Shown: positions 45,787 to 55,318, counted from the first letter of the stretch. The stretch: DNA of 64,000 nucleotides from Thalassospira xiamenensis M-5 = DSM 17429 (GCF_000300235.2 NZ_CP004388.1:1097501-1161500); one strand, 5' to 3'. Program-made: numbers and translations. The notes: generated by a model from the letters alone, not told the origin.

Positions 45787-46175
45787 GCACGCATTCTCAT
45801 GCACATGATGACCATCACGGTCACGATCATGCTGACGGTGCCAGCCACGGCACCTTCAACAGCTATCTGATCGGTTTCATCCTGTCGGTAATCCTGACCG
45901 CCATCCCGTTCTGGCTGGTGATGGATGGAGTTCTTGACAGCAAGGTGGCAACCGCGGCCTGGGTCATGGGCCTTGGTGTCGTGCAGATTGTCGTCCATAT
46001 GGTCTACTTCCTGCACATGAACACCAAGTCCGAAGGCGGCTGGAACATGCTGGCGCTGATCTTTACTCTTGTGATCGTGGCGATTGCCATCGCCGGTTCG
46101 CTGTGGGTGATGTATCACCTGAACACCAACATGATGCCGCAGATGGATCATGAAATGATCCGAAGCTTCGGCTAG
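45783..46175 (+). CDS. cyoD: Cytochrome bo3 quinol oxidase subunit IV
   Basis: Small three-helix subunit of 130 residues, needed for CuB insertion or assembly. The N-terminus is unusually His-rich (HSHAHDDHHGHDHADGASHG), which could hold copper or zinc. The body has the family segment VVHMVYFLHMNTKSEGGWNM. Overlaps cyoC by four bases. Confidence 0.92.
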   Translation: MSTHSHAHDDHHGHDHADGASHGTFNSYLIGFILSVILTAIPFWLVMDGVLDSKVATAAWVMGLGVVQIVVHMVYFLHMNTKSEGGWNMLALIFTLVIVAIAIAGSLWVMYHLNTNMMPQMDHEMIRSFG

Positions 46176-46193
46176 GTTTTGCTGATGTAATTG

Positions 46194-46229
46194 GGGCGCG
46201 ATACTTTCACCGGTATCGCGCCCTTTTTT
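46194..46229 (+). terminator. Terminator after cyoD
   Basis: GGGCGCGATAC (46194-46204) pairs with GTATCGCGCCC (46213-46223), followed by six T. SURF1 starts only about 30 bases on, so readthrough or a separate promoter must serve it. Confidence 0.85.
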
Positions 46230-46261
46230 GTTCCGATGATGTTTTGAAGGTCATGAAGATT

Positions 46262-47032
46262 ATGGCTGATACGGATATGTCTACCGCCAAGGGACCGTCG
46301 ATCAGGACCCGCATCGTGGTTTGCATTCTGGCCGCGATCCTGTTTTCGGGTTTTGCGGGCCTTGGTGTCTGGCAGGTTGAACGCCGGGCGTGGAAGCTTG
46401 ATCTGATTGAACGGGTTGATGCCCGCGTTCATGGTGACCCGTTAACCGCACCGGACCGGGCGGATTGGGAAAATGTTACCCGCGAACGTGACGAATACCG
46501 CAAGGTTACGTTGCTAGGCCGTTATCGCAACGATCTGGAAAGCCACGTTTATGCTGCCACGGATTATGGTGCGGGATACTGGGTCATGACCCCGTTCGAA
46601 CGGGTCGATGGCACCATTATCATGATCAATCGCGGCTTTGTCCCAACCGACCGCCGCGAACCTGATAGCCGGACGGATGGCTTGGTTTCAGGCGATACGC
46701 GCGTCACCGGTCTTTTGCGGATGGATGAGCCGGGCGGTACCTTTATCCGGGACAACGTGCCTGACGAAGACCGCTGGTATTCGCGCGATGTGCGCGCCAT
46801 GGCCGCGAAACGCGGCCTTAACCCGGATGATGTCGCACCATATTTCATTGATGCCAATGGAAGTAACAATCCCGGAAAACTGCCGGTGGGCGGGCTGACA
46901 CGGATCAGTTTCCCCAACAATCATCTGATGTATGCCATAACGTGGTTTGGCATGGCGGCGCTGACGCTGGTGGCGGCATGGATCGTTCTGCGTACAAGGC
47001 GTAGCAGAGATGATGACAGTGATCCTGAATAA
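46262..47032 (+). CDS. SURF1 family oxidase assembly protein
   Basis: Inner-membrane protein of 256 residues with two helices (about 18-37 and 222-242) and a periplasmic loop. Family motifs are GLGVWQVERRAWKLDLIERV near the start and FPNNHLMYAITWFGMA near the end. SURF1 proteins help place haem into subunit I, fitting its place after cyoABCD. Starts at 46253 and 46262 are both ATG. Confidence 0.9.
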   Translation: MADTDMSTAKGPSIRTRIVVCILAAILFSGFAGLGVWQVERRAWKLDLIERVDARVHGDPLTAPDRADWENVTRERDEYRKVTLLGRYRNDLESHVYAATDYGAGYWVMTPFERVDGTIIMINRGFVPTDRREPDSRTDGLVSGDTRVTGLLRMDEPGGTFIRDNVPDEDRWYSRDVRAMAAKRGLNPDDVAPYFIDANGSNNPGKLPVGGLTRISFPNNHLMYAITWFGMAALTLVAAWIVLRTRRSRDDDSDPE

Positions 47033-47128
47033 GTGATCGCTGTCGCTACTGTCTTGCCGTGGATCACATCCGGCTATCAAAATTCCCGCGGTCTTCGGCG
47101 ATAACCCGAAGAGCTATCGAAACAAAAG

Positions 47129-47170
47129 GGCCGGTTTCTGCGAAATGAAACCGGCCGTTTCGTTTTTCAA
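47129..47170. terminator. Terminator between SURF1 and the peroxiredoxin-like gene
   Basis: GGCCGGTTTC (47129-47138) pairs with GAAACCGGCC (47147-47156), followed by GTTTCGTTTTT. Serves convergent genes. Confidence 0.8.
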
Positions 47171-47188
47171 AATGTCGCCGCGCAGTGA

Positions 47189-47746
47189 TCAGATATTTGT
47201 ATGATCAATGACTTCGCCGCGTGCCGGATAGTTTTTGGCAATGACAAAATCAAGCGCCCCCAGAATCTCGGCAAAGGCCGGGCGGGCGAATGGCATGGTT
47301 TGAACGGTGCCAAAATAAAGTGTGCCATCAGGCCGGACAAGGAACAGGCCCGGTTCGGAAAACAGGGCCGGTTCTTCGAACCCGGACGATGTCACGCCGT
47401 TGCTTGACGAAATATACAGGCCCCATTCGCGGGCTTTTTCGAGGCTGAGGCCATAACCGAGATCAAGGTTTTCAAGGGCCCATTTTTCTCTGGCCGTTTC
47501 GGCGCGGTCCTGTGTATCCGATGACAGGACAATCACATTGACACCTCGTTTGGCGAAGTCGGCCAGCTTGTCATCAAGGTCTTTAAGGTATTTGCCGCAG
47601 ATCGGACAATGCAGGCCGCGATAGAACACTACCATGGTAAAGCTTTCCGGCGTCTGCTCGGCAAGCGACCATGTGCCGCCACCGACAAGCGGGACGGACA
47701 GGGCAGGGACCTTTTGGCGCGGCATCAGGGGCGTAATTGCGGACAT
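47189..47746 (-). CDS. Peroxiredoxin-like AhpC/TSA family protein
   Basis: Thioredoxin-fold protein of 185 residues. The active site FYRGLHCPICGKYLKDLD holds a CxxC pair, as in PRX-like2 proteins rather than the PxxxTxxC of classical peroxiredoxins. It probably reduces peroxides or disulfides. ATG 47746 has GAGGA six bases upstream; the frame extends up to 47833. Confidence 0.85.
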   Translation of the reverse strand: MSAITPLMPRQKVPALSVPLVGGGTWSLAEQTPESFTMVVFYRGLHCPICGKYLKDLDDKLADFAKRGVNVIVLSSDTQDRAETAREKWALENLDLGYGLSLEKAREWGLYISSSNGVTSSGFEEPALFSEPGLFLVRPDGTLYFGTVQTMPFARPAFAEILGALDFVIAKNYPARGEVIDHTNI

Positions 47747-47860
47747 TTCGTTCCTCATGAATGTTATCTGACTGAATGACGAATAATGTGGAATGATCAT
47801 TCCGAAATAACAACAAACAAATGGTTCCATCACCGAACTGTGATGGCGGATGGTCTGGAA

Positions 47861-48484
47861 TCAGAGTTTGCGGGCAACCACGAAACGGGCATGGTCCGAG
47901 GCAGGGTAAAGGCCGGTTTCGATGATTTCGAAACCCTCGCTTGTGATCATTGCGTCCAGTTCGCCATAGCGCAGGGAATGGACAAACGGCGCAAAACCAA
48001 GCTTGCGCATCACGACAATGACAAGGGCAAGGAACCGACCGGCTTCACCAAGGCAGCCGGTTTTTGAAATGAACAGCCCGCCGGGTTCCAGTCGCCGATG
48101 AATTGCACGGATTTCAGCAGGAATATCGCGGACAAGATGCAGGACATTAAACGCCAGAACGGCATCAAATACCTGATCGGCAAGATCGCCATCGGACAGG
48201 CGGGCGGTGCGGAAATGGATATTCGGGTGTTTCCCATCGGCAAGCTTATCCTGCGCAATGGCGATCATGGCAGGGGACAGGTCGGTTGCTGTGATCTGTC
48301 CGACCGACGGGGCTAGCAGCAAGGCGGTTGAACCGGTGCCGCATCCGATTTCAAGAACAATCTGGTCCAGTCTCAGATAATGACGGGTGCGATCCAGAGT
48401 TTCGGCATAAGCCGACTGATTCCTGACCGGTTTTCGGGCATATTTCGTCGCGGCCTTGTCCCAGAATTTTGTATCTTGGTCCAT
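47861..48484 (-). CDS. Class I SAM-dependent methyltransferase
   Basis: Rossmann-fold methyltransferase of 207 residues. Motif I is VLEIGCGTGSTALLLA, motif II ITATDLSPAMIAIA, and the post-motif FDAVLAFNVLHLV. Substrate unknown. ATG 48484 follows GGGGGATGGC; longer frames add residues unlike the family. Confidence 0.85.
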   Translation of the reverse strand: MDQDTKFWDKAATKYARKPVRNQSAYAETLDRTRHYLRLDQIVLEIGCGTGSTALLLAPSVGQITATDLSPAMIAIAQDKLADGKHPNIHFRTARLSDGDLADQVFDAVLAFNVLHLVRDIPAEIRAIHRRLEPGGLFISKTGCLGEAGRFLALVIVVMRKLGFAPFVHSLRYGELDAMITSEGFEIIETGLYPASDHARFVVARKL

Positions 48485-48591
48485 GCCATCCCCCGTATAT
48501 GGTTGCGTGACCCGCGATGGGTATACACGCAAAACGGGTGAATGTGAATTCACCCATCCGGGGCAGGGCGACATTTTGCCGAGATCGGGGT

Positions 48592-49173
48592 TCAGTCGAG
48601 CGTGGACAGGATGATATCGACGTAATCGTCAAGCGTATCCTTGTCCGCACCACGGCGCGCCATCAGATGCACGCCCTGAATGGAGCCGGCCAGAAAGCGC
48701 GAGAAGGAGCGGATATTTTTATCCTTGCTGATGGTGCCCTGTTCAACGCCGCGATGAAGTGCGCGGGCAAACATATCTTCGACCCGGCGGAATGACGCCT
48801 GTGCAATTGCTGCGGTTTCGGGATCGTGTGGTGCCAGTTCCATGCCGGAATTGACGATCAGGCAACCCTTGTGGCGGCCTTCGCCGCAGCCCTGTCGTCC
48901 GGCATCGCGGAAGGTCGCGACGATGGCCTCGCGACCATCGACGGTTTCGCGCAGTTTGGCAAAGCGAACCGTGCTGACCTTCTGGCTGTAATGGTCTAGA
49001 ACACGGAGGAACAGGGCCTTTTTATCGCCGAAGCTTGAATACATACTTGCACGGTTAATACCGGTTTCCTCGACCAGGTCCTGCACCGAGGTCGCCTCGA
49101 AGCCTTTGCTCCAGAAAATGTTCATGGCGTTATCAAGAACGCTTTCTTCGTCAAATGTGCGGGGGCGGGCCAT
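48592..49173 (-). CDS. TetR/AcrR-family regulator
   Basis: Regulator of 193 residues. Helix-turn-helix at about residues 8-55 (FEATSVQDLVEETGINRASM). The C-terminal part has GCGEGRHKGCLIVNSGMELA, seen in TetR_C_16/NemR-like members, where a cysteine can sense electrophiles. ATG 49173 follows AAGGAAGG. A 15-base palindrome lies 17 bases upstream, so autoregulation is likely. It may control the methyltransferase and peroxiredoxin genes downstream. Confidence 0.85.
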   Translation of the reverse strand: MARPRTFDEESVLDNAMNIFWSKGFEATSVQDLVEETGINRASMYSSFGDKKALFLRVLDHYSQKVSTVRFAKLRETVDGREAIVATFRDAGRQGCGEGRHKGCLIVNSGMELAPHDPETAAIAQASFRRVEDMFARALHRGVEQGTISKDKNIRSFSRFLAGSIQGVHLMARRGADKDTLDDYVDIILSTLD

Positions 49174-49189
49174 CGGCAATCCTTCCTTG

Positions 49190-49204
49190 TTCCAGTAACT
49201 GGAA
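49190..49204. promoter_or_regulatory. Palindromic operator before the TetR gene
   Basis: TTCCAGT (49190-49196) and ACTGGAA (49198-49204) form a perfect inverted repeat around one A, just upstream of the regulator start. Confidence 0.6.
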
Positions 49205-49298
49205 TGGATGTTCTGAAACATATTCAAAATAGGCGCGGGAGCGCGCAATATCAACTGACAAAGTCAGAAGCAACCGGTAGTGCGCACATTCCCGATAT

Positions 49299-49730
49299 CT
49301 ATTGTTCCTTGCGCTTTGCCAGCAGGTCGCGGATTTCGCGCAGAAGGGCGACATCCTCGGGCGTTGCGGGCGGGGGCGTTTCACCGGCTTTTTCGTCTTC
49401 TTTTTTCTTGGCCCTGTTGATTGCCTTGACGACAAGGAACAAGACCCAGGCAATGATCGCGAAATTAAGCGCAATGGTAATGAATGCGCCATAGCCGATT
49501 ACGGCCCCCTGTGCCTTGGCATCGGCGTAATTCGTTGCGGTTACCGCGTCCGACAGGGCAATGAAATAGTTGGAAAAATCGAGCCCGCCAGAAATATAAC
49601 CGATCACCGGCATGATGACGTCCCCGACAAGAGATGTGACAATCCGCCCGAATGCCGCCCCGATGATCACACCGATTGCCAGATCGACAACATTGCCGCG
49701 CAGGGCAAACTTCTTGAATTCTTCAAACAT
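49299..49730 (-). CDS. mscL: Large-conductance mechanosensitive channel
   Basis: Pentameric inner-membrane channel of 143 residues that opens on osmotic downshock. N-terminal helix [22 protein letters not shown]1 with the gate, a periplasmic loop, TM2 ([20 protein letters not shown]) and a charged C-terminal helix ([15 protein letters not shown]). Length is normal for MscL. Confidence 0.95.
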   Translation of the reverse strand: MFEEFKKFALRGNVVDLAIGVIIGAAFGRIVTSLVGDVIMPVIGYISGGLDFSNYFIALSDAVTATNYADAKAQGAVIGYGAFITIALNFAIIAWVLFLVVKAINRAKKKEDEKAGETPPPATPEDVALLREIRDLLAKRKEQ

Positions 49731-49855
49731 GTTTACCTGTCCTCTTTCATTCTTGGTTTTATCGGGAAGGCGGTTTGATGCCCTACCGATAAAAAACTTT
49801 AGAATTGAAATGCGAAAACAGGAATTGTTTTGTTTGGTTGAGGAGGGCTATCCGA

Positions 49856-50395
49856 TCAGCCCGCCACCAAAAGGCGATTTAACGTGACAAAGCTGTAATC
49901 CGGTCCATCGGGATTGTTGATGGTGGCACGCGCGGTTTCCTGCCATTTTTCGGCGGGCAGGGGATCAAGAAACGCATCGCCTGCAAAATCGGCATGGACT
50001 TCGGTCAGCTCGTATCGCGTGGTGTAGCGCATGGCGAGTTTGTATATCTGCGCGCCACCAGCGATGATGACCTCGTTGACATCGTCCCTGGCCGCGATCT
50101 GATCGGCCAGTTTGATCGCACTTTCGATGTCATGGCAGACGCGGACATTTTCATGATCAAATGTCCAGTCGGTATCGCGTGTCACCACGATGGTGGTGCG
50201 TTTGGGAAGCGGTTTGCCAATCGCCTCGAACGTCACGCGGCCCATGATCATTGGTTTGCCAAGGGTGAGTGCCTTGAACCGTTTAAGGTCCTCGGGCAGG
50301 TGCCAGGGCATCCAGCCATCCTTGCCAATCGCACCGTTTTGGGCGGCGGCAACCACGGCAACCCGTTCGATCCGGTCGTTATTGTTGGCGGGCAT
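49856..50395 (-). CDS. folA: Dihydrofolate reductase
   Basis: Enzyme of 179 residues that reduces dihydrofolate with NADPH. AAAQNGAIGKDGWMPWHLPE holds the Met20-type loop and the catalytic acidic residue (Glu in HLPEDLKRF); GRVTFEAIGKPLPKRTTIVV and VIIAGGAQIYKLAM bind NADPH. The start shares one base with the thyA stop, so both are made from one message, as suits enzymes working in the same cycle. Confidence 0.94.
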   Translation of the reverse strand: MPANNNDRIERVAVVAAAQNGAIGKDGWMPWHLPEDLKRFKALTLGKPMIMGRVTFEAIGKPLPKRTTIVVTRDTDWTFDHENVRVCHDIESAIKLADQIAARDDVNEVIIAGGAQIYKLAMRYTTRYELTEVHADFAGDAFLDPLPAEKWQETARATINNPDGPDYSFVTLNRLLVAG

Positions 50396-51189
50396 CAGAC
50401 GGCCACCTTGCCCGCGATATGCGGATGCGGGTCATAGCCGGTCAGTTCGAAATCGTCATACTTGAAATCAAAGATCGATTTGACTGCCGGATTGATTTTC
50501 ATGGTCGGCAACGGGCGCGGTTCACGCGACAGCTGCAATTCGACCTGTTCAAGATGGTTGGTGTAAAGATGGGCATCGCCCAGCGTATGGACGAAATCAC
50601 CCACGCCAAGATCGCAAACCTGCGCGACCATCATGGTCAGCAGGGCATAGGATGCGATATTGAACGGTACGCCCAGGAAGATATCGGCACTGCGTTGATA
50701 AAGCTGGCAGGAAAGTTTGCCATTCGCGACATAGAACTGGAACAGGCAGTGGCAGGGCGGCAGCGCCATGTTGGGCACATCGGCCACATTCCATGCCGAA
50801 ACGATCAGGCGACGGCTGTCGGGATTGTTTTTGATCTGGTCGATCAACTGGGTGATCTGGTCGATGGTTTCGCCGTTTGCCCCGCGCCATGACCTCCACT
50901 GGCCGCCATAAACCGGGCCAAGTTCACCGTTTTCATCGGCCCATTCGTTCCAGATGCGTACTCCATTGTCCTGAAGATATTTGACATTGGTGTCACCGGC
51001 CAGGAACCAGAGCAATTCATGGATGATCGATTTCAGATGCAGCTTTTTGGTGGTGACCATCGGAAAGCCCTTTGACAGGTCAAACCGCATCTGGTGACCA
51101 AAGACCGATACCGTGCCGGTGCCGGTGCGATCTTCCTTATGTGCGCCAGTATCGCGCACCAGTCGCATCAGATCGAGATATTGCTGCAT
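50395..51189 (-). CDS. thyA: Thymidylate synthase
   Basis: Enzyme of 264 residues, the same length as the E. coli one, that makes dTMP and dihydrofolate from dUMP. The catalytic Cys is in [33 protein letters not shown] and the C-terminal [12 protein letters not shown] are conserved. Upstream of folA, which regenerates the folate it consumes. Confidence 0.96.
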   Translation of the reverse strand: MQQYLDLMRLVRDTGAHKEDRTGTGTVSVFGHQMRFDLSKGFPMVTTKKLHLKSIIHELLWFLAGDTNVKYLQDNGVRIWNEWADENGELGPVYGGQWRSWRGANGETIDQITQLIDQIKNNPDSRRLIVSAWNVADVPNMALPPCHCLFQFYVANGKLSCQLYQRSADIFLGVPFNIASYALLTMMVAQVCDLGVGDFVHTLGDAHLYTNHLEQVELQLSREPRPLPTMKINPAVKSIFDFKYDDFELTGYDPHPHIAGKVAV

Positions 51190-51356
51190 GCCGCATCCTG
51201 TTGTTCGGAATCATGTTTGGGGCAGCATAGTTGGCAATGGATGGGGCGGCAAGTCACCCGGTGACGGTATCAGGGCTTGGGTGCTGTATGGCAGGGCGTC
51301 GTTCGTTTGCTTTGTCGGCTTAAAGGTCGATCTGGTGAAAGTTTTTGCCAATTCCC

Positions 51357-51386
51357 TTGCGAAAGCAGACCCATTTGCCCTATATA
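51357..51386 (+). promoter_or_regulatory. Promoter of the permuted tmRNA gene
   Basis: TTGCGA (51357-51362), 18-base spacer, TATATA (51381-51386). Transcription would start around 51393, at the foot of the first hairpin of the acceptor piece. Confidence 0.6.
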
Positions 51387-51390
51387 GGGG

Positions 51391-51728
51391 CTGTCGGGGC
51401 AACCCGACTATGGCGTTACACGACTTGGCAGAATAGACATTACGGACCCGGGGGCGGTACCCGGCGGCTCCACCAACTTTCATCTATCTGACTTCGTCCG
51501 ACTCAGGCGAAGATGTTGGGGCCGAAATAGGATCGACGTGTGTAGTAAAAGCCTCTGTTGGCGCTCGGCATGGTACCACCGTTATCGGGCTAATGTTTGT
51601 AAACGCAAACGACAACAATGCTCCGGTTGCTGTTGCCGCCTAAGCGGTACTAGCACCAAAGCGAAATTCCGATTGCCGGGAGCGGTAGTCTGGTGGGGGA
51701 TGGGGCACCTAGCAACAGAACGCCCCGC
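51391..51728 (+). ncRNA. ssrA: Two-piece (circularly permuted) tmRNA
   Basis: The acceptor piece comes first: a GTCGGG-GCAA-CCCGAC hairpin (51393-51408), a T-arm CCGGG/CCCGG around 51448-51463, and the acceptor strand CGGCTCC ending in ACCA at 51475. A 42-base excised segment (51476-51517) follows, then the coding piece beginning GGGGCCG (51518-51524), which pairs with CGGCTCC. The tag frame starts with resume codon GCA 51605 and ends at TAA 51641-51643, giving ANDNNAPVAVAA. This order (3' part before 5' part) is the permuted form found in Alphaproteobacteria. The RNA frees stalled ribosomes and tags the product for ClpXP. The 3' end is uncertain to about 20 bases. Confidence 0.88.
51605..51643 (+). 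other. Degradation-tag reading frame inside tmRNA
   Basis: Encodes ANDNNAPVAVAA then TAA; with the alanine carried by tmRNA the added tag is 13 residues. The N-terminal ANDN part is the SspB-binding region and the AA end is the ClpX signal. Confidence 0.85.
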
Positions 51729-51740
51729 TCTTGTATTTTT
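51702..51740 (+). terminator. Possible terminator of ssrA
   Basis: GGGGC (51702-51706) may pair with GCCCC (51722-51726), followed by GCTCTTGTATTTTT. The short stem may instead belong to tmRNA folding. Confidence 0.35.
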
Positions 51741-51866
51741 CCCCCTCTCCGTTATGAATAGAAGCAATTCAATTGCGTCATCTGCAAATGACGCGATCAG
51801 GTGCCATATATAAATGACGGGCATATCCTGAAATCATCAGGGAACCCGCCAGACACAGGATTATCG

Positions 51867-52409
51867 ATGCAGGAACCGGAAGAATTCCGTTACGACCTTA
51901 TGGTCGATCAGGCGCTGCGCGGCGTGGTGAAGCAGATCCTTTCGCGCGTGGCCGAAGAAGGCCTTTTCGGCGAGCATCACTATTACATCACGTTCCAGAC
52001 CAATCATCCCGGCGTTGCTTTGCCTGAAGGACAGCGCAAGGCGCACCCGGATAATATCACCGTTGTATTGCAGCACCGGTTCTGGGACCTGAAAGCGGAA
52101 GACGATCATTTTTCGGTCGGCATGAGCTTCGATGGCATGCCAACCACCGTGGTTGTCCCGTTTGATGCCATGCTGGCCTTTGTCGATCCGTCTGCCAATT
52201 TCATGCTGACCTTCAGCGTCGAAGAAGAAATGGGCGACGATGATTTCGATTACGACGAAGATGACGATCTTGACGCCGATCTGGTTGATGGCGATGAAGA
52301 CGCGACCCCGCAGCTGGTGACCGAGCCTTCCAAGCGCGGTAAGAAAAAGCCCGCCGAACAGGGCGAAACCGGCGAAGTCATCGCCCTTGATGCGTTTCGA
52401 AAAAAATGA
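51867..52409 (+). CDS. sspB: ClpXP adaptor protein SspB (alpha type)
   Basis: Protein of 180 residues that binds ssrA-tagged proteins and delivers them to the ClpXP protease. The N-terminal 110 residues form the tag-binding fold (ITFQTNHPGVALPEGQRKAH and MPTTVVVPFDAMLAFVDPSA). A long acidic linker (DDDFDYDEDDDLDADLVDGD) leads to the C-terminal ClpX-binding tail VIALDAFRKK. ATG 51867 follows AGGA. Its gene comes directly after ssrA, whose product it helps to destroy. Confidence 0.9.
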   Translation: MQEPEEFRYDLMVDQALRGVVKQILSRVAEEGLFGEHHYYITFQTNHPGVALPEGQRKAHPDNITVVLQHRFWDLKAEDDHFSVGMSFDGMPTTVVVPFDAMLAFVDPSANFMLTFSVEEEMGDDDFDYDEDDDLDADLVDGDEDATPQLVTEPSKRGKKKPAEQGETGEVIALDAFRKK

Positions 52410-52415
52410 GCTTCA

Positions 52416-52446
52416 AAGGGGCGGGCATTTGGCTCGCCCTTTTTTC
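52416..52446 (+). terminator. Terminator after sspB
   Basis: AAGGGGCG pairs with CGCCCTTTT around a G/T-rich loop, ending in a run of six T, six bases after the stop codon. Confidence 0.75.
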
Positions 52447-52592
52447 TTTCCCGCATGCCCGGTCCGGTTTCCCGCCGATTGCCGGAAGTCTGTTCATCTA
52501 ATGTATCGTGGAAATTTGCCGCGTTTGGCGTTATGAACGGCACAAATTAAAACAAACCCACCTTGTTTTTGAGAGAGACGAGAACTTATCCC

Positions 52593-54209
52593 ATGAGTGA
52601 TTTTGTCTATAAACCCATGTTCGAGCAGGGTAAGGACACGACCCCTTACCGCAAGATCGGTGACGAAGGCGTTTCAACCGTTGAGGTCAATGGCGAGACG
52701 TTTTTGAAAGTCGAACCCGAGGCGATTGAGAAACTGACGCTTCAGGCGTTTTTCGATTGTTCGCATTTGCTGCGCCCGGGCCATCTCGAACAGTTGCGCA
52801 AAATCCTTGATGACCCGGAAGCAACGCCGAATGACAAGTTCGTTGCGATGGACCTTCTGAAAAACGCCAATATCGCATCGGGCGGCGTTTTGCCGATGTG
52901 CCAGGATACCGGTACGGCGATTGTCATGGGCAAGCGCGGTGGCAAGGTCATCACCAATGGTGCCGATGAAGAAGCCCTGTCAAAGGGCATCTGGCGTGCC
53001 TATCAGGAACATAACCTGCGTTATTCGCAGGTGTCGCCGGTTAATATGTTCGAAGAAAAGAACACGGGTTCGAACCTTCCAGCCCAGATCGATCTGTATG
53101 CGACGCCGGGCAATGAATATAAATTCATGTTCATGGCAAAGGGCGGTGGTTCGGCCAACAAGACCTTCCTGTATCAGCAGACCAAGGCGCTTCTGAACCC
53201 GGAAAGCCTGCGGAAGTTTCTGGACGAGAAAATCAGAACGCTGGGTACTTCTGCCTGCCCGCCCTATCACCTTGCCATCGTGATTGGCGGAACATCAGCC
53301 GAGGCAGCGCTCAAGACCGTTAAAATGGCATCGGCACGTTATTACGATAACCTGCCGACCGAAGGCGGTGTGCATGGCCAGGCCTATCGTGATCTTGAAT
53401 GGGAACAGAAGGTTCTTGAGATGACGCGCGAAATGGGCATTGGCGCACAGTTCGGCGGCAAGTATTTCTGCCATGACGTGCGTGTTGTCCGCCTGCCGCG
53501 CCACGGGGCAAGCTGCCCGGTGGCGATTGGTGTTTCGTGCTCGGCCGACCGTCAGGTTCTGGGCAAGATCACCAAGGACGGCATTTTCATCGAAGACCTG
53601 GAACACAACCCGGCAAAATATCTTCCGGAAGTGTCGGACGAACATCTTGATGACAATGTGGTCAAGGTTGACCTGAACCGTCCGATGGATGAAATCCGTA
53701 AACAGCTTTCCGGGTATTCGGTCAAGACGCGTCTGGCGCTGACCGGGACCGTGATCGTGGCGCGTGATATTGCGCACGCCAAGATCAAGGAACGCCTTGA
53801 TGCTGGCGAAGGCATGCCCGATTACATGAAAAACCACCCGGTTTATTATGCAGGCCCGGCAAAAACACCCGAAGGCATGCCGTCCGGTTCGTTCGGCCCG
53901 ACCACGGCGGGACGTATGGATGCCTATGTTGAACAGTTCCAGGCCGCAGGCGGATCGTTCGTCATGCTTGCCAAGGGCAACCGTTCGAAACAGGTCAAGG
54001 ATGCGTGTAAAAACCACGGCGGGTTCTATCTTGGTTCCATCGGTGGTCCGGCCGCGCGCCTTGCGCAGGATTGCATCAAGAAAGTCGAAGTCCTTGAATA
54101 CCCCGAACTGGGCATGGAAGCCGTCTGGAAGATCGAGGTCGAAGATTTCCCGGCCTTTATCGTGATCGACGACAAGGGCAATGACTTCTTTGCCGAATTT
54201 GGCATCTGA
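52593..54209 (+). CDS. Class I (iron-sulfur) fumarate hydratase
   Basis: Fe-S enzyme of 538 residues interconverting fumarate and malate in the TCA cycle. The N-terminal part has a cluster Cys in [17 protein letters not shown]; further conserved cysteines lie in [17 protein letters not shown] and [20 protein letters not shown]. The C-terminal beta domain contains [20 protein letters not shown]. Cluster chemistry makes it sensitive to oxygen stress, unlike class II FumC. Single gene with its own terminator. ATG 52593 is used. Confidence 0.93.
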   Translation: MSDFVYKPMFEQGKDTTPYRKIGDEGVSTVEVNGETFLKVEPEAIEKLTLQAFFDCSHLLRPGHLEQLRKILDDPEATPNDKFVAMDLLKNANIASGGVLPMCQDTGTAIVMGKRGGKVITNGADEEALSKGIWRAYQEHNLRYSQVSPVNMFEEKNTGSNLPAQIDLYATPGNEYKFMFMAKGGGSANKTFLYQQTKALLNPESLRKFLDEKIRTLGTSACPPYHLAIVIGGTSAEAALKTVKMASARYYDNLPTEGGVHGQAYRDLEWEQKVLEMTREMGIGAQFGGKYFCHDVRVVRLPRHGASCPVAIGVSCSADRQVLGKITKDGIFIEDLEHNPAKYLPEVSDEHLDDNVVKVDLNRPMDEIRKQLSGYSVKTRLALTGTVIVARDIAHAKIKERLDAGEGMPDYMKNHPVYYAGPAKTPEGMPSGSFGPTTAGRMDAYVEQFQAAGGSFVMLAKGNRSKQVKDACKNHGGFYLGSIGGPAARLAQDCIKKVEVLEYPELGMEAVWKIEVEDFPAFIVIDDKGNDFFAEFGI

Positions 54210-54229
54210 TTTCGATATTACTGATTTGA

Positions 54230-54268
54230 AACAGGGCAGTGCGGGCAATCCGTGCTGCCCTGTTTTTG
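54230..54268 (+). terminator. Terminator after the fumarase gene
   Basis: AACAGGGCAG (54230-54239) pairs with CTGCCCTGTT (54255-54264), followed by TTTTG. Confidence 0.85.
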
Positions 54269-54373
54269 TTTGCGGCCGGTTATGCATAGCTGACCCACGG
54301 TCAAAATTCTTGCCTTGATTGGTGCTGCGTGGTCTGATTTTCGCAAAATCAACCCTTTAGCGGGAATGCTGAT

Positions 54374-55294
54374 ATGTCTCGAACTTCTGCTGTTGCCATG
54401 AACAGTGCAACAGAAAGCCGTCTGGTCGGTGTGACATCGGCCCTGGCGACGGTGGCGATCTGGGCTGCGTGGCTGATTGTCACGCGCTATGCCATGACAT
54501 CCGATTTTACCGCGGTCGATATCGGGCTTTTGCGCTTTGTCGTGCCGTTTGTGTTGCTGGCCCCGATCTGGCTTAAACGCGGGATCTGGCCCAAGGGGCT
54601 TTCGATTGCCAATGGCCTGATCATGCTGGTGGGATCAGGCGCATTTTATACGCTTCTGGTGGCCAGTGCCCTGCAATATGTTCCGGCAAGCCATGTGGGC
54701 ATTTTACTGCCCGGTGTGATGGCGGTCTGGGCGGTTCTGATTGCGGTTGTGATGTTCGGTGAACGGCCGGGCTGGGTCCGGCTGGCGGGTTATGCCACGG
54801 TGATTACCGGTATCGTCCTGTTGGCGGTGCTTAAACCCGGCCATTCGACCGGTGACACGATCCTTTATGGCTATGGTCTTGTGTCGGCCGGGGCATTCAT
54901 GTGGGCGTGCTATACTCACGCAATGCGTCAAAGCGGCCTTGGTGCGCTGGAAGCGGCGGCATTTGTCGGCTTCTGGTCGTTTGTGATCATGGCGGTGGTA
55001 GCCCTGTTTACGGGCACGCACATCCCTGATGCGCCGATGGATGACGTGCTGCTGTTGCTCGTCACACAGGGCCTGCTGGCGGGATGCGTTGCGGTGGTGA
55101 CCTATGGGCTTGCGGTGCGTCATATCGGGTCAACCGGTGCCTCGGCCTTTGGTGCGATGACCCCGGCATTGACCGCGCTCGGCGGTGTGTTCCTGCTTGG
55201 TGAGGAAGGCAATCTTGCGCTGGCGATTGCAGTGGCACTGGTGATTTTCGGTGTGATGGTTGCATCGGGCATTTTCCGCAAGGTTTTGCGTTAG
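54374..55294 (+). CDS. EamA/DMT-family transporter
   Basis: Inner-membrane carrier of 306 residues with ten helices in two EamA repeats (about 18-145 and 165-300). The first starts TVAIWAAWLIVTRYAM and the second contains ATYG-like GCVAVVTYGLAVRHIG with the conserved late Glu in LLGEEGNLALA. Substrates in this family range over amino acids and nucleotides; none is indicated. Single gene. Confidence 0.87.
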   Translation: MSRTSAVAMNSATESRLVGVTSALATVAIWAAWLIVTRYAMTSDFTAVDIGLLRFVVPFVLLAPIWLKRGIWPKGLSIANGLIMLVGSGAFYTLLVASALQYVPASHVGILLPGVMAVWAVLIAVVMFGERPGWVRLAGYATVITGIVLLAVLKPGHSTGDTILYGYGLVSAGAFMWACYTHAMRQSGLGALEAAAFVGFWSFVIMAVVALFTGTHIPDAPMDDVLLLLVTQGLLAGCVAVVTYGLAVRHIGSTGASAFGAMTPALTALGGVFLLGEEGNLALAIAVALVIFGVMVASGIFRKVLR

Positions 55295-55318
55295 TCCCCT
55301 GTTGCCAAAGACATGTTT

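Noticed and set aside
51538-51824. Short open frames on both strands between thyA and sspB
   Set aside because: The region is fully explained by the coding piece of tmRNA and its 3' flank.
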